Shown here one piece after another: positions 9,301 through 17,093 of a stretch of DNA of 64,000 nt. The DNA is from Clostridiaceae bacterium HFYG-1003. Lineage in GTDB: Bacteria > Bacillota > Clostridia > Clostridiales > Clostridiaceae. The stretch is taken from contig CP102060.1 of NCBI GenBank assembly GCA_024579835.1, forward strand, positions 2,889,558 to 2,953,557, given 5' to 3'. The translations under genes and the position numbers were made by a program. Numbering within the stretch: the first letter of the stretch is position 1; every line of letters starts with the position of its first letter. Under the pieces are notes generated by a model. The model made no database searches, was not told the DNA's origin, and saw only the letters and a program-made list of their open reading frames with translations.

Positions 9301-9799
9301 GCTCTATTACCGGATTTACCGGCCCACCGTGGAAAACGGCGCGGCCATGTCAGACGAGGACCTAAAGACCGTCATTCTCAAGGAGCTGCGCCTGCGCGGC
9401 CTGATCCTGAAGGATGTCCACCTGGTCCGGTCCATGGATCAGGGGATGACCGATATTTCCCTGGTCATCCAGGCCAAACTCAAGGACGGGGAGGTCACGG
9501 CGGAGGGAACCAACCAGAAGGAGCTTCTGGTCGACCAGGCTCAGTTTGACCTTTTGCGCGACTACGTCGCCAGCACCATCAAGCGCATCAGTCTGGCCCT
9601 GATCAACGGGGACATTTCCATTACCCCGGTGAAAACCGACAAGAGCACCGCCTGTGATTACTGTGAATACCGCAGCATCTGCCAGTTTGATCCGGGTCAG
9701 CCGGGCAACGAATACCGCAGAGTCCGCAAACTCAAGCCGGAGCAAGCCTGGCTCCACATCGAACAAGGAGGTGAGGTCCATGCCCAATTGGACGAATGA
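6356..9799 (+). CDS. addB: AddB, nuclease/inactive-helicase subunit of AddAB
   Basis: AddB forms with AddA the helicase-nuclease that resects double-strand breaks and loads RecA. It has 1147 residues, normal for the family. An N-terminal Walker A-like loop (GRSGSGKTT, about residues 9-17) opens a UvrD-like fold. The C-terminal RecB-type nuclease has IIDYKSG near residue 937. The four iron-sulfur cysteines are visible: one in FSRCPFAYF (about 777) and three in CDYCEYRSIC (about 1099-1108), which clamp the nuclease domain. The 3' end overlaps the addA start by 20 bp, so the two are translationally linked. Confidence 0.95.
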   Translation: MALAMIYGRSGSGKTTELFRRLRAGLAGADIRSKRYVIVPDQFTYMMEKKILEEFGEENGFKIQVVGFRTLSQRVLERVGGIRRPVLSPVGQSMLVSSLALKQKNDLKLFRKSAAYAGFAQMVSQTIKELKNYAITPQELQAAAGNLPDGELRYKLEDVALLYQSYEDQLHQNFVDPEDQLDTAIQMLKASDYLNGSEFYVDEFSDFTPRQLEMIEVLLGKGNVYITLTFEEGLDKQHKGLFALTVDTDLALMDMAARQGIRLEAPVFLRGTGRFQGHPELAHLEREFYHYPNEVYSGEVSSVRILRAQNPYEEMELVARDIVRQVRDNGLRFQDLAILLRDLDTYGAILQSVMAQYEIPVFIDARKEIDTNPLAAFISGFFEIHRRNFQFEAVFKYLKTSLLPIPREDIDLLENYCLANGITGWKWLEEIWQWPVPQVEEGLEEQRLKNHLNELRDAIVDPLQECFAAMEQAPTVREKATLFYEFLVHSHALLTFTAWIDERETTDSEQHREYSQILDSLLQVLDQMVEAMGDEPMGLEDFGNTLLVGLSSIRISLIPATLDQVIVGDIARVRSGAVRGIYIVGTNDGVLPRTPASVGIFTDSDREALQEIQLYLSKDSRTRAFYEQFYVYNALTIGTDFLTVTYPTSDAEGKALRPSMIIGRLKKLFPGLREEISQSYLEKGSPGRESISCEREAFRELIAQLRRHHDGAPVDPVWREVYARLREHPDYSDRLRHVEEGLRYTNYPAELRAEHMEALYGKKLYLTVSRLETFSRCPFAYFVKYGLRAKERKEFILSTPDVGSLMHDVLDRFTKKIREEALDWKDLTPDFTRQAVDHLMEEALSQQKNPVLASSRRYQHMTGKLKHIIASSVDVIQNQIIRGEFEPLYSEVGFGPNEMIPPIVLDLEGGREISIVGRIDRVDVLRQEDRNYIRIIDYKSGMKELTLSDIVYGLQLQLLVYLDVVLRNAHRFLAGETLPGAVLYYRIYRPTVENGAAMSDEDLKTVILKELRLRGLILKDVHLVRSMDQGMTDISLVIQAKLKDGEVTAEGTNQKELLVDQAQFDLLRDYVASTIKRISLALINGDISITPVKTDKSTACDYCEYRSICQFDPGQPGNEYRRVRKLKPEQAWLHIEQGGEVHAQLDE

Positions 9800-12700
9800 A
9801 CAGCAACAGGCTATCATCTACCGGGATCAGTCCCTGCTGGTGGCCGCGGCAGCCGGCTCCGGCAAAACGGCCGTTCTGGTTGAACGCATCTGCACCATGC
9901 TGACTCAGGATCCCCCGGTGGACATTGACCGCCTGCTGGTGGTGACCTTTACCCGGGCGGCGGCCACGGAAATGCGCGAGCGCATCGCCAACCGGATTGC
10001 TCTGGCCCTGGAATCCCAACCGGAAAATGAGAACCTGCTCCGGCAGCTGGCCCTGCTCAATCAGGCCAGCATCATGACCATCGACGCCTTCTGCAAAAAA
10101 GTCATTGAAGAAAACTTCCACCTGGTAGACCTGGATCCCGATTATCAGCTGCTGGACGAGAACGAACTGAACATGCTGATCAGCGAAGCCTTGGCTGAAG
10201 TGCTGGAAGAAGCATATGAGAAACGGGATCCGGCCTTCCTGGAACTGGCGGAACGCTTCGGCGGCGACCGCTCCGATGACAATCTGGAGGACCTGATCCA
10301 GCGCCTCTGGCGCTTCTCCCGCTCCGGCACTGACCCCCGCGCCTGGATCCGGGCTGCGGGAGCTTCCTATGATTTCCCGAAGGAGGACTGGAAGCAGACA
10401 GAGTGGTTCCGGTATCTTGTACGGGAAGTCCGGGAAGTAGCCGGGGAAGCGGTGGAGCTGGCTCAGAAGGCTGTCGGCCTGACTGCCCTGGACGATAAGC
10501 TGGCAGCCTCCAAGCTGGAACCTTTCCTGCGCGGCGAGCTGGAAGAACTGGTCCGCATCGCCCGGGAGGTGGAGCAAAGCGATGACTATGCCCAGCTCCA
10601 ATCCCTGATGAAGTCCATGACCTTCGCCCGCAAGCCCGCCATCCGGGGTGAAACCCCCTACAAGGACTGGGTGGGCAGCCTGCGCGACGAATACAAGAAG
10701 CTCTACACCAGCCTCATCGGCGAGCTGCTGAGCCAGGACGAGGCCAGTCACCTGACCCTGATCCGGACCATGGCTCCGGTGATGAACGCTCTGGCCGAGG
10801 TCACCCTGGCCTTCCATGAACGCCTCCAGAGCAAAAAACGGGAACTCAACCGGGTTGATTTCGCCGATCTGGAGCACTTCGCCCTGGGCATCCTGCGCAG
10901 CGGCGACGGTCCGACGGAAACCGCCCGGATCTATCAGCAGCGCTTCGAGGAAGTTCTGATCGACGAATATCAGGACTCCAATGAAGTGCAGGAAGCCATC
11001 CTGACTGCCGTATCGCGACAAGAGCAGAACATCTTCATGGTGGGGGACGTCAAGCAGAGCATCTACCGCTTCCGTCAGGCCAAGCCGGACATATTCCTCG
11101 GCAAGTACCGCCGTTTTCTCGCCGTGGGGGAAGAACGGGACTGCGCCGGGCGCAAAATTCTGCTCTACCGCAATTTCCGCTCTCGCCCGGAAGTGCTTGA
11201 TTCCGTCAATGCCGTGTTTTCCGCCATCATGAGCGAGCGGGCCGGCGAGCTGGACTACACCGAAGAGGAAGCCCTGATTTTCGGCGCCGCTTATGACCCG
11301 GAGCAAAAGCAGCCCATCCAGATCCACCTGGTGGAATCCAACACGCCCCTGGACGGACCGGCTCAGGAAGCCGAGGAGCTGGAGGATCTGGCGGGCATCG
11401 AACTGGAAGCCCGCTACGTGGCCAACCGGATTCGGGACATGGTGACTAGCGGGGAGACCCGGGTCACCGACGGCGAGACGATGCGCCCGCTGCGCTACCG
11501 CGACATCGTGATCCTGCTGCGGGCCACCTCCAGCGCCGCCGGAATTTTCCAGCAGGCGCTGGAAGAGGTGGCCATCCCGGTCTTTACTGATACTGGCGCG
11601 GGCTATTTCGAGTCCCTGGAAATCCGGACCATGATGAGCCTGCTGCGAACCGTTGACAACCCGCGCCAGGATATCCCGCTCCTGGCGACGCTGCGCAGCC
11701 CCCTGTTCTCCTTTACTGAGGACGAGCTGCTGCGCCTGCGCGGACTGGACCGCGAAGCCCTCTTCCTGGATTGCCTGAAGCTGGCCCGAACCGATGTGCT
11801 GCTGGCGCGGCAGGCGCCGGAGCTGTGCCGCAAGGTCGAAGCCTTCTGGCAGCAGCTGGCCCAGTGGCGGGAAGACTCCGTCCACCGGCCGCTGGATGAG
11901 TTCATCTGGAAAATCTACACCGACACCGCCTACCTGGAGTATGCCGGGGCCATGCCCAACGGCATACAGCGTCAGGCCAACCTGCGCATCCTGTTCCAGC
12001 GGGCCGGGGAGTATGAGAAGACGGCCTTCAAGGGGCTGTACCGCTTCATCCGCTACATCGACGCCATGCGCGAGAAATCCGGCGATTATGGCGATGCCCG
12101 GATCATGGGCGAGAGCGAGGACGTGGTGCGCATCATGAGCATCCACAAGTCCAAGGGGCTGGAATTTCCCGTGGTCTTTGTGTCCAACTGCGGCAAGCGC
12201 TTCAACCGCCGCGATCAGGGGGGAGATCTGATTCTCCATGAAACCCTGGGCATGGCGGTGAAGCACCGGGACTTCCGCCGGGGGACCGTGGAGGAAACCC
12301 TGCCCCGGCTGGTCATGAAAGCCCGCATCAACGCGGAGGCGATCTCCGAGGAAATGCGCGTGCTCTATGTGGCCATGACCCGGGCGAAGGAACAGCTGAT
12401 TCTGACCGGCAACCTGCGCAACCTGAACTCGACCATGGGCAAATGGTTCCGCGGCGGCAGCGACCTGCCCTGCCGGCCGCGCAAGGTGCTGGCGGATTCC
12501 AGCTATCTGGACTGGATCATGCCGGTGGTGCTGAACTCCGCCGGCATTCAGGGAGCCATGGAGACCTTCGATGACACGGTCGATCACCTGGGGGACGGCG
12601 CATCCTTCGACATTACCCTGATCACCCGCAACGCCCTGGCTCAGGCCCAGGCAGAGCAGGCCAGGGAACGGACCGAGCCGTTCTGGAAGGGGGAAGCCCT

Positions 12701-13427
12701 CACCGACGAAGCGCTGATCCGGGTGCTGGACTACGAGTACCCGCATGAACTGTCTACCCGGCTGCCGTCCAAGGTTTCGGTCTCCGTCATCAAAAAGCAG
12801 GTCATTGAGGAAACGCCCGATCTGGCCGCCCCGTCGATCATGGAAGAGACCTATGAACGGGTGGAGCGTCTGCCCAAGCCGGCCTTCCTGATGGGACAGC
12901 GCGAACTGACCGGAGCGGAACGGGGCACCGCGTTCCACAATGTCATGCTCCACATCAGTCCCCTGGTTCAGACTGAAGAGGAGGTCCGCGTCCAGATTCA
13001 GTCGGTGGTGGAACGGGAGCTCCTGCTGCCGCAGGAAGCAGCCGCGGTGGATCCCAGACGAGTCCTGGGCTTTTTCCAAAGCAGCCTGGGCCAGCGTTTC
13101 CGCGAGGCCTTTCAACGGGGCGATCTCTACAAGGAGGAAGTCTTTACCCGCATTGTTCCGGCCCGCACACTGCGGCCGGAGTGGGCCACCGACGATCCCA
13201 TGACGCTGATCGGAATCATCGACGCCTTCTTCCGGGAAGGCGACGGCCTGATTCTTCTCGATTACAAGACGGACTCGATCCCCCCGGATGTTCCGGACTT
13301 CCTGGCCCGCAAGTATCAGGCGCAGATTGATCTGTATGCCCGCGCCCTGGAAGCCATCACCGGTCAGACGGTGCGGGAGGCGTATCTTTACTCGGTCTCC
13401 AAACAGGAAACCATCCGGCTGATTTAG
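9780..13427 (+). CDS. addA: AddA, helicase-nuclease subunit of AddAB
   Basis: The motor subunit of the AddAB break-processing complex, 1215 residues. Residues about 18-30 hold the UvrD/REP Walker A (AAAAGSGKTAVLV). Further helicase motifs follow: FTRAAATEMRERI, DEYQDSNEVQE (Walker B), VGDVKQSIYRFR, SIHKSKGLEFPVVF and YVAMTRAKEQL. The C-terminal nuclease has LLDYKTD near residue 1158. ATG 9780 is chosen over longer frames because AAGGAGG lies 8 bases upstream and the short overlap with addB is typical. It should act on broken DNA ends in the cytoplasm together with AddB. Confidence 0.96.
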   Translation: MPNWTNEQQQAIIYRDQSLLVAAAAGSGKTAVLVERICTMLTQDPPVDIDRLLVVTFTRAAATEMRERIANRIALALESQPENENLLRQLALLNQASIMTIDAFCKKVIEENFHLVDLDPDYQLLDENELNMLISEALAEVLEEAYEKRDPAFLELAERFGGDRSDDNLEDLIQRLWRFSRSGTDPRAWIRAAGASYDFPKEDWKQTEWFRYLVREVREVAGEAVELAQKAVGLTALDDKLAASKLEPFLRGELEELVRIAREVEQSDDYAQLQSLMKSMTFARKPAIRGETPYKDWVGSLRDEYKKLYTSLIGELLSQDEASHLTLIRTMAPVMNALAEVTLAFHERLQSKKRELNRVDFADLEHFALGILRSGDGPTETARIYQQRFEEVLIDEYQDSNEVQEAILTAVSRQEQNIFMVGDVKQSIYRFRQAKPDIFLGKYRRFLAVGEERDCAGRKILLYRNFRSRPEVLDSVNAVFSAIMSERAGELDYTEEEALIFGAAYDPEQKQPIQIHLVESNTPLDGPAQEAEELEDLAGIELEARYVANRIRDMVTSGETRVTDGETMRPLRYRDIVILLRATSSAAGIFQQALEEVAIPVFTDTGAGYFESLEIRTMMSLLRTVDNPRQDIPLLATLRSPLFSFTEDELLRLRGLDREALFLDCLKLARTDVLLARQAPELCRKVEAFWQQLAQWREDSVHRPLDEFIWKIYTDTAYLEYAGAMPNGIQRQANLRILFQRAGEYEKTAFKGLYRFIRYIDAMREKSGDYGDARIMGESEDVVRIMSIHKSKGLEFPVVFVSNCGKRFNRRDQGGDLILHETLGMAVKHRDFRRGTVEETLPRLVMKARINAEAISEEMRVLYVAMTRAKEQLILTGNLRNLNSTMGKWFRGGSDLPCRPRKVLADSSYLDWIMPVVLNSAGIQGAMETFDDTVDHLGDGASFDITLITRNALAQAQAEQARERTEPFWKGEALTDEALIRVLDYEYPHELSTRLPSKVSVSVIKKQVIEETPDLAAPSIMEETYERVERLPKPAFLMGQRELTGAERGTAFHNVMLHISPLVQTEEEVRVQIQSVVERELLLPQEAAAVDPRRVLGFFQSSLGQRFREAFQRGDLYKEEVFTRIVPARTLRPEWATDDPMTLIGIIDAFFREGDGLILLDYKTDSIPPDVPDFLARKYQAQIDLYARALEAITGQTVREAYLYSVSKQETIRLI

Positions 13428-13457
13428 CGATTCTGTTGTGGTTTTCAAAAAAAGCGA

Positions 13458-13481
13458 GTGCCTGTTCCATCGGACAGGCAC
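13458..13481. terminator. Hairpin between addA and pepF
   Basis: GTGCCTGT and ACAGGCAC form an 8-bp stem. A run of seven A lies on its left, so it looks like a terminator for minus-strand transcription. On the plus strand there is no T-run and it may merely separate addA from pepF. Confidence 0.5.
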
Positions 13482-13528
13482 CGTTCAATGATAGAATCAG
13501 CTTAATCGAAACTCAACGGAGGGTTATC

Positions 13529-15355
13529 ATGAGTCAAGCAAACGAAGAAAAGAAAGTACTGCGGCGGGATGAAGTCGATCCGGCCTATACCTGGAACCTG
13601 AAGGATATCTTCCCATCCGACGAAGCATTCTATCAGGCCCAGGATCGACTGGCACAGGCCATTACAGCCTTCACCGGACGCTACCGGGGTCACCTCAGCG
13701 ATGCCGCAGCCATTGTCGCAGCGGTCAGGGACTATGAGCAGATCCTGATCACGGCCGAACAGTGCGGTAATTACGCCCATCTGCATGTTAGCGAGGATCG
13801 CACCAACCCACTCTATCAGAAGAACATGATGGAGTTCCAGGCGAAGATGGGCGGCCTGGTCGGCGAGCTCTCGTTCTTTGAATCGGAGCTGCTCCAGGTG
13901 CCGGAAGCCATCCTGAGCGAAGCCATGGCGGCAGACCCCAACTACAGTTTTTACCTCAAGGATGTTCTGCGCTACAAGCCCCACACGCTGTCCCCGGAAT
14001 CCGAAATGGTTCTGGCCCGGCTGGGCGAAGTCTTTGACGCCCCCTATTCCGTGTACGAAGCAGCCAAGCTGGCGGATTTGAACTTCCCGGAGTTTGAAGC
14101 CAACGGAGAAAAGCATCTGCTGACCTTCATCAACTTTGAAGGGGAGCTGGAATATGACAAGGATATGGATGTGCGCCGCAATGCATTCCGGGCATTCTCC
14201 GAAAAACTCAGGGAATACCAGTACACCATCGGAACGGCCTATGCCTCCAATGTCCGGCAGGAAAAGATCCTGTCAGAGCTGAAGCACTATGATTCCGTTT
14301 TTGATTATCTCTTAATGCGCCAGAAGGTCGACCGCCCGCTGTATGATCGTCAGCTGGATGTCCTGATGGCGGAGCTGGCTCCCCATATGCGCCGCTATGC
14401 CAAGCTGATTCAGCGGGTTCACGGCCTAGACAAAATGACTTACGCCGATCTCAAGCTGGATCTGGATCCGGCCTTCGAACCATCCATCTCCATTGAGGAG
14501 TCCAAGGATTACATCTACAACGCCCTGTCCATCCTGGGTGACGACTATGTTGGCATGCTGCGCGAAGCCCTGGACAACCGCTGGGTTGACTTTGTCCAGA
14601 ACAAAGGAAAGTCCACCGGCGCCTTCTGCGCTTCGCCCTTCGGCGTTCATCCCTACATCCTGATCAGCTGGACCTATAAAATGCGCGAAGTGTTCGTGCT
14701 GGCTCATGAACTCGGCCATGCCGGCCACAGCTTCCTGACCCACCGCAGCCAGACCCCGCTCAATGACAATCTGTCCCTGTACGCCATCGAAGCCCCGTCC
14801 ACTATGAATGAAATGCTCATGGCCAATTACCTGATGAAGAGCAGTGACGAACCCCGGTTCCGCCGCTGGGTCATCGCCAGCATCATCGCCCGGACCTATT
14901 ACCATAACTTTGTCACCCACTTCCTGGAAGGATACTACCAGAGAGAGGTCTACCGCCTTATCGATGCCGGAACGGCCGTTCAGACCGAAGACTTCCACCG
15001 CATCTTCCGGGAAACGCTGGAGAAATTCTGGGGGGACACCGTGGAACTCACCGAAGGCGCCGAACTGACCTGGATGCGCCAGCCCCATTACTACATGGGA
15101 TTATACCCCTATACCTATTCTGCCGGACTGACCATTTCCACCGCGGTTTCCCAGCGCATCCTCAAGGAAGGCCAGCCAGCCGTAGATGACTGGCGCAACG
15201 TCCTGAGCGCCGGCGGCACCCTGACCCCGGTCGAATTCGCCAAGGCCGCCGGGGTTGACATCACCACCGACAAACCCCTGCGCGATACAGTCAGCTACAT
15301 CGGCTCACTCATTGACGAGCTGGAAAAACTGACGGACGAATTGGAACAGAACTAA
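13529..15355 (+). CDS. pepF: Oligoendopeptidase F (M3 metallopeptidase)
   Basis: A cytoplasmic zinc peptidase that cleaves oligopeptides of roughly 7-17 residues, 608 residues long as usual for PepF. The zinc motif HExxH is visible in VLAHELGHAGHSF, with the downstream glutamate region IEAPSTMNEML. The start ATG 13529 has ACGGAGGG just upstream; the longer frame adds 31 residues that run through the hairpin region and is rejected. A TAGAAT -10-like box lies at 13492-13497. Confidence 0.95.
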   Translation: MSQANEEKKVLRRDEVDPAYTWNLKDIFPSDEAFYQAQDRLAQAITAFTGRYRGHLSDAAAIVAAVRDYEQILITAEQCGNYAHLHVSEDRTNPLYQKNMMEFQAKMGGLVGELSFFESELLQVPEAILSEAMAADPNYSFYLKDVLRYKPHTLSPESEMVLARLGEVFDAPYSVYEAAKLADLNFPEFEANGEKHLLTFINFEGELEYDKDMDVRRNAFRAFSEKLREYQYTIGTAYASNVRQEKILSELKHYDSVFDYLLMRQKVDRPLYDRQLDVLMAELAPHMRRYAKLIQRVHGLDKMTYADLKLDLDPAFEPSISIEESKDYIYNALSILGDDYVGMLREALDNRWVDFVQNKGKSTGAFCASPFGVHPYILISWTYKMREVFVLAHELGHAGHSFLTHRSQTPLNDNLSLYAIEAPSTMNEMLMANYLMKSSDEPRFRRWVIASIIARTYYHNFVTHFLEGYYQREVYRLIDAGTAVQTEDFHRIFRETLEKFWGDTVELTEGAELTWMRQPHYYMGLYPYTYSAGLTISTAVSQRILKEGQPAVDDWRNVLSAGGTLTPVEFAKAAGVDITTDKPLRDTVSYIGSLIDELEKLTDELEQN

Positions 15356-15368
15356 CAATCAGCCAAAG

Positions 15369-15456
15369 ATTAGAAATCAAAATCAAATCAAATCAAATAT
15401 CAAATCAAATATCAGATCAAAATCAAATCAAAATCATATCAAAACCAAATCAAAAG
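15369..15456. repeat. ATCAAA/ATCAA simple-sequence tract
   Basis: About 88 bp consist almost wholly of ATCAA and ATCAAA units, some turned into ATATC or ATCAG. It fills the space between pepF and the VOC gene and ends just before the latter's ribosome site. The transcript would be unstructured and nearly free of G. Confidence 0.9.
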
Positions 15457-15473
15457 AAAACGGAGGGAACCTC

Positions 15474-15857
15474 ATGGTTAAAGGAAGATTTCTCCACAAC
15501 AACATCAACGTCCTGGACCTGGACAAATCAATGGCTTTCTACGAGAAGGCTCTGGGACTGACCGAGAAGCGGCGCTATGTCAACGAAGGCAACTTTATCT
15601 TGGTCTACCTGTGGGACGGATCGTCGGATTATGAGCTGGAGCTGACCTGGCTCAATGACCGGACAGAGCCCTATAATCTGGGAGACAATGAAATCCACAT
15701 GGCCTTCGCGGTCGAAGACAAGAAGGAAGCCTATCAGCTCCACTCGGAAATGGGCGTGATTATCTATGAGAACCGTGATATGGATCTCTACTTCATCGGT
15801 GACCCCGATGGCTACTGGATCGAAATCCTGGAACGAGGCGTGGATCCAACCAAATAA
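15474..15857 (+). CDS. VOC-family metalloenzyme, glyoxalase I-like
   Basis: A 127-residue vicinal oxygen chelate protein. FLHNNINVLDLDKSMAFYEKALGL is the classic first beta-alpha-beta unit of lactoylglutathione lyase, and YFIGDPDGYWIEILER is the closing strand with the conserved metal-binding glutamate. His near residue 8 and Glu near 119 could bind metal. Detoxification of methylglyoxal (with a thiol) is the nearest guess, but many VOC enzymes act on other substrates. CGGAGGG precedes the ATG. The simple repeat upstream may affect expression. Confidence 0.8.
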   Translation: MVKGRFLHNNINVLDLDKSMAFYEKALGLTEKRRYVNEGNFILVYLWDGSSDYELELTWLNDRTEPYNLGDNEIHMAFAVEDKKEAYQLHSEMGVIIYENRDMDLYFIGDPDGYWIEILERGVDPTK

Positions 15858-15860
15858 CCG

Positions 15861-15899
15861 GCAGAAAGACTGAGGGAAGCCTCAGTCTTTCTGCTTTTT
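15861..15899 (+). terminator. Rho-independent terminator of the VOC gene
   Basis: A 15-bp stem (GCAGAAAGACTGAGG and its complement) closes on a GAAG loop and is followed by TTTTT. Confidence 0.92.
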
Positions 15900-16003
15900 G
15901 CCTTAAGAACCTCGTTCTCTTTATGCTGCATGAAATGATCAGCCTGCTTGGATAGGAATGAACCTGCATGATGGCATGGGTGTTCGGAAGATGTGAAGAT
16001 AAG

Positions 16004-16367
16004 ATGGTCAGATTAAACCAATATACAAAGATTTTCCGGGGAAAGACTGTTTTAAATAACATTGATTGATGTGTTTCAAAAGGTGAGTGTATCGGTATTC
16101 TCGGACGAAACGCTTCAGGTAAAACGATGTTGCTCCGTGCTATGGCAGGACTTATTTTACCTACTTCAGGCACAGTTGCTGTTAATGGACAGACAATCAA
16201 GCAGGGCGAGTCGGTCTGATTTTTATGAGCTGATTCGGTCAGAAAAAAAACGGGGGTGTACTGTTGTTATCGCAAGCCACATACAAGAAGACCTTGAGGT
16301 TTGTGATCGTCTGATCGAGATTGAGAACGGAGTGATTGATCATTTCATTGATTCAATTCAGCAGTAA
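16004..16367 (+). pseudogene. ABC transporter ATP-binding protein, broken
   Basis: The first part reads as an ABC ATPase: a start at 16004, then GECIGILGRNASGKTMLLRAMAGLILPTSG-like sequence with an intact Walker A. An in-frame TGA (16067-16069) interrupts it before the Walker A. After the next stop near 16220 a different frame continues with the C-terminal ATPase end (TVVIASHIQEDLEVCDRLIEIENG, the H-loop region). The signature motif and Walker B are absent, so at least 60-70 residues are deleted. No permease partner remains. This is a decayed gene, not a programmed recoding site. Confidence 0.85.
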
Positions 16368-16486
16368 ATTCTATTCCAGGGCAACGATCATTTGAGTTTA
16401 CGCAAGGATATCGAGGGATGCATAGCAATCTGATGAGAAAACCGAAAAAAACATGAAGAATTTTTTATGTAAAAGTTTTCGGTGCC

Positions 16487-16515
16487 TTGACTTTCTTTTT
16501 TTGGTTGAGTATAGT
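16487..16515 (+). promoter_or_regulatory. Sigma-A promoter of the metNI leader
   Basis: TTGACT (16487-16492) and TATAGT (16510-16515) are spaced by 17 bp. They sit just upstream of the first T-box leader. Confidence 0.8.
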
Positions 16516-16795
16516 AATACCAATGACAAACCTGTTGAGCAGAAGAGTAACCGAAACCTTTGAATCTGACAGAGAGTCCCGCCTGGTGAAAAGGGACGAT
16601 GAGAAGAACGGTGAAGATGGCCTGTGAAGGGAAGAGCTGAACGAATCAGTAGGCTCTTACGTGGATGCACGTTACAGCATGGAAGTATGATCGTACTTCG
16701 CAAGGTTCGGACTGTGAGGTCTGGATAAATCAAGGTGGTAACACGGAAATTGAAGTTTTCGTCCTTCAGGCAAGGATGGAAGCTTTTTTGTTTTC
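16516..16795 (+). promoter_or_regulatory. T-box riboswitch 1, methionine specifier
   Basis: This is a transcribed leader with the T-box sequence AAGGTGGTAACACGG (from 16732), the AGAGAG-type bulge (about 16571) and an upper stem I hairpin. The specifier appears to be ATG at 16617-16619 in the context GAAGATGGCC, so it should sense uncharged tRNA-Met. A terminator stem (about 16758-16782, followed by six T) competes with the antiterminator formed by the T-box sequence. Uncharged tRNA-Met would allow readthrough toward metN. Confidence 0.85.
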
Positions 16796-17090
16796 ATCAG
16801 AACAATCAAATACTCAGGCGATGAAACGGTGAGTAGGCATCAGGTAATTCTACAGAGAAGCTGCATTAGGGTGAGAGCAGCGGATGAGGGGGTGCACGAA
16901 GATGGCCGCGGAGCTTATTCCGGTGAGAGTTTCTCGAACCGGGAACGGGAATGCCCGATACAGCATCGGAGTATGATCGTACTCCATGAGGGAATGCAGG
17001 GTGACCTGTCTTCCGATGGCAAGGTGGTAACACGATGATTCGTCCTTCCGGTTCTAGGGAACCCGGAGGGATTTTTTTATTGGGAGGAAG
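16796..17090 (+). promoter_or_regulatory. T-box riboswitch 2, methionine specifier, in tandem
   Basis: A second complete leader follows the first. The T-box AAGGTGGTAACACG lies at 17021-17034, the ATG specifier at 16902-16904 in the same context (GAAGATGGCC), and a strong terminator at 17043-17078 with seven T. The stem around GAGTATGATCGTACTC is nearly the same as AGTATGATCGTACT in the first leader, suggesting duplication. Both must be antiterminated for metN to be transcribed from the upstream promoter. Confidence 0.85.
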
Positions 17091-17093
17091 CAA

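Noticed and set aside
9732-13481. A 1249-codon open frame on the minus strand opposite addA, and similar long frames opposite addB, the M18 peptidase, malK and glgP
   Set aside because: They mirror the GC-rich codon pattern of real genes, have no ribosome sites and resemble no family.
15369-15456. CRISPR array
   Set aside because: Units are 5-6 bp without spacers and no cas genes are in the window.
16067-16069. In-frame TGA in the ABC ATPase as a selenocysteine or recoding site
   Set aside because: The downstream gene part is also deleted and shifted, and no SECIS-like hairpin is visible; simple decay explains it.
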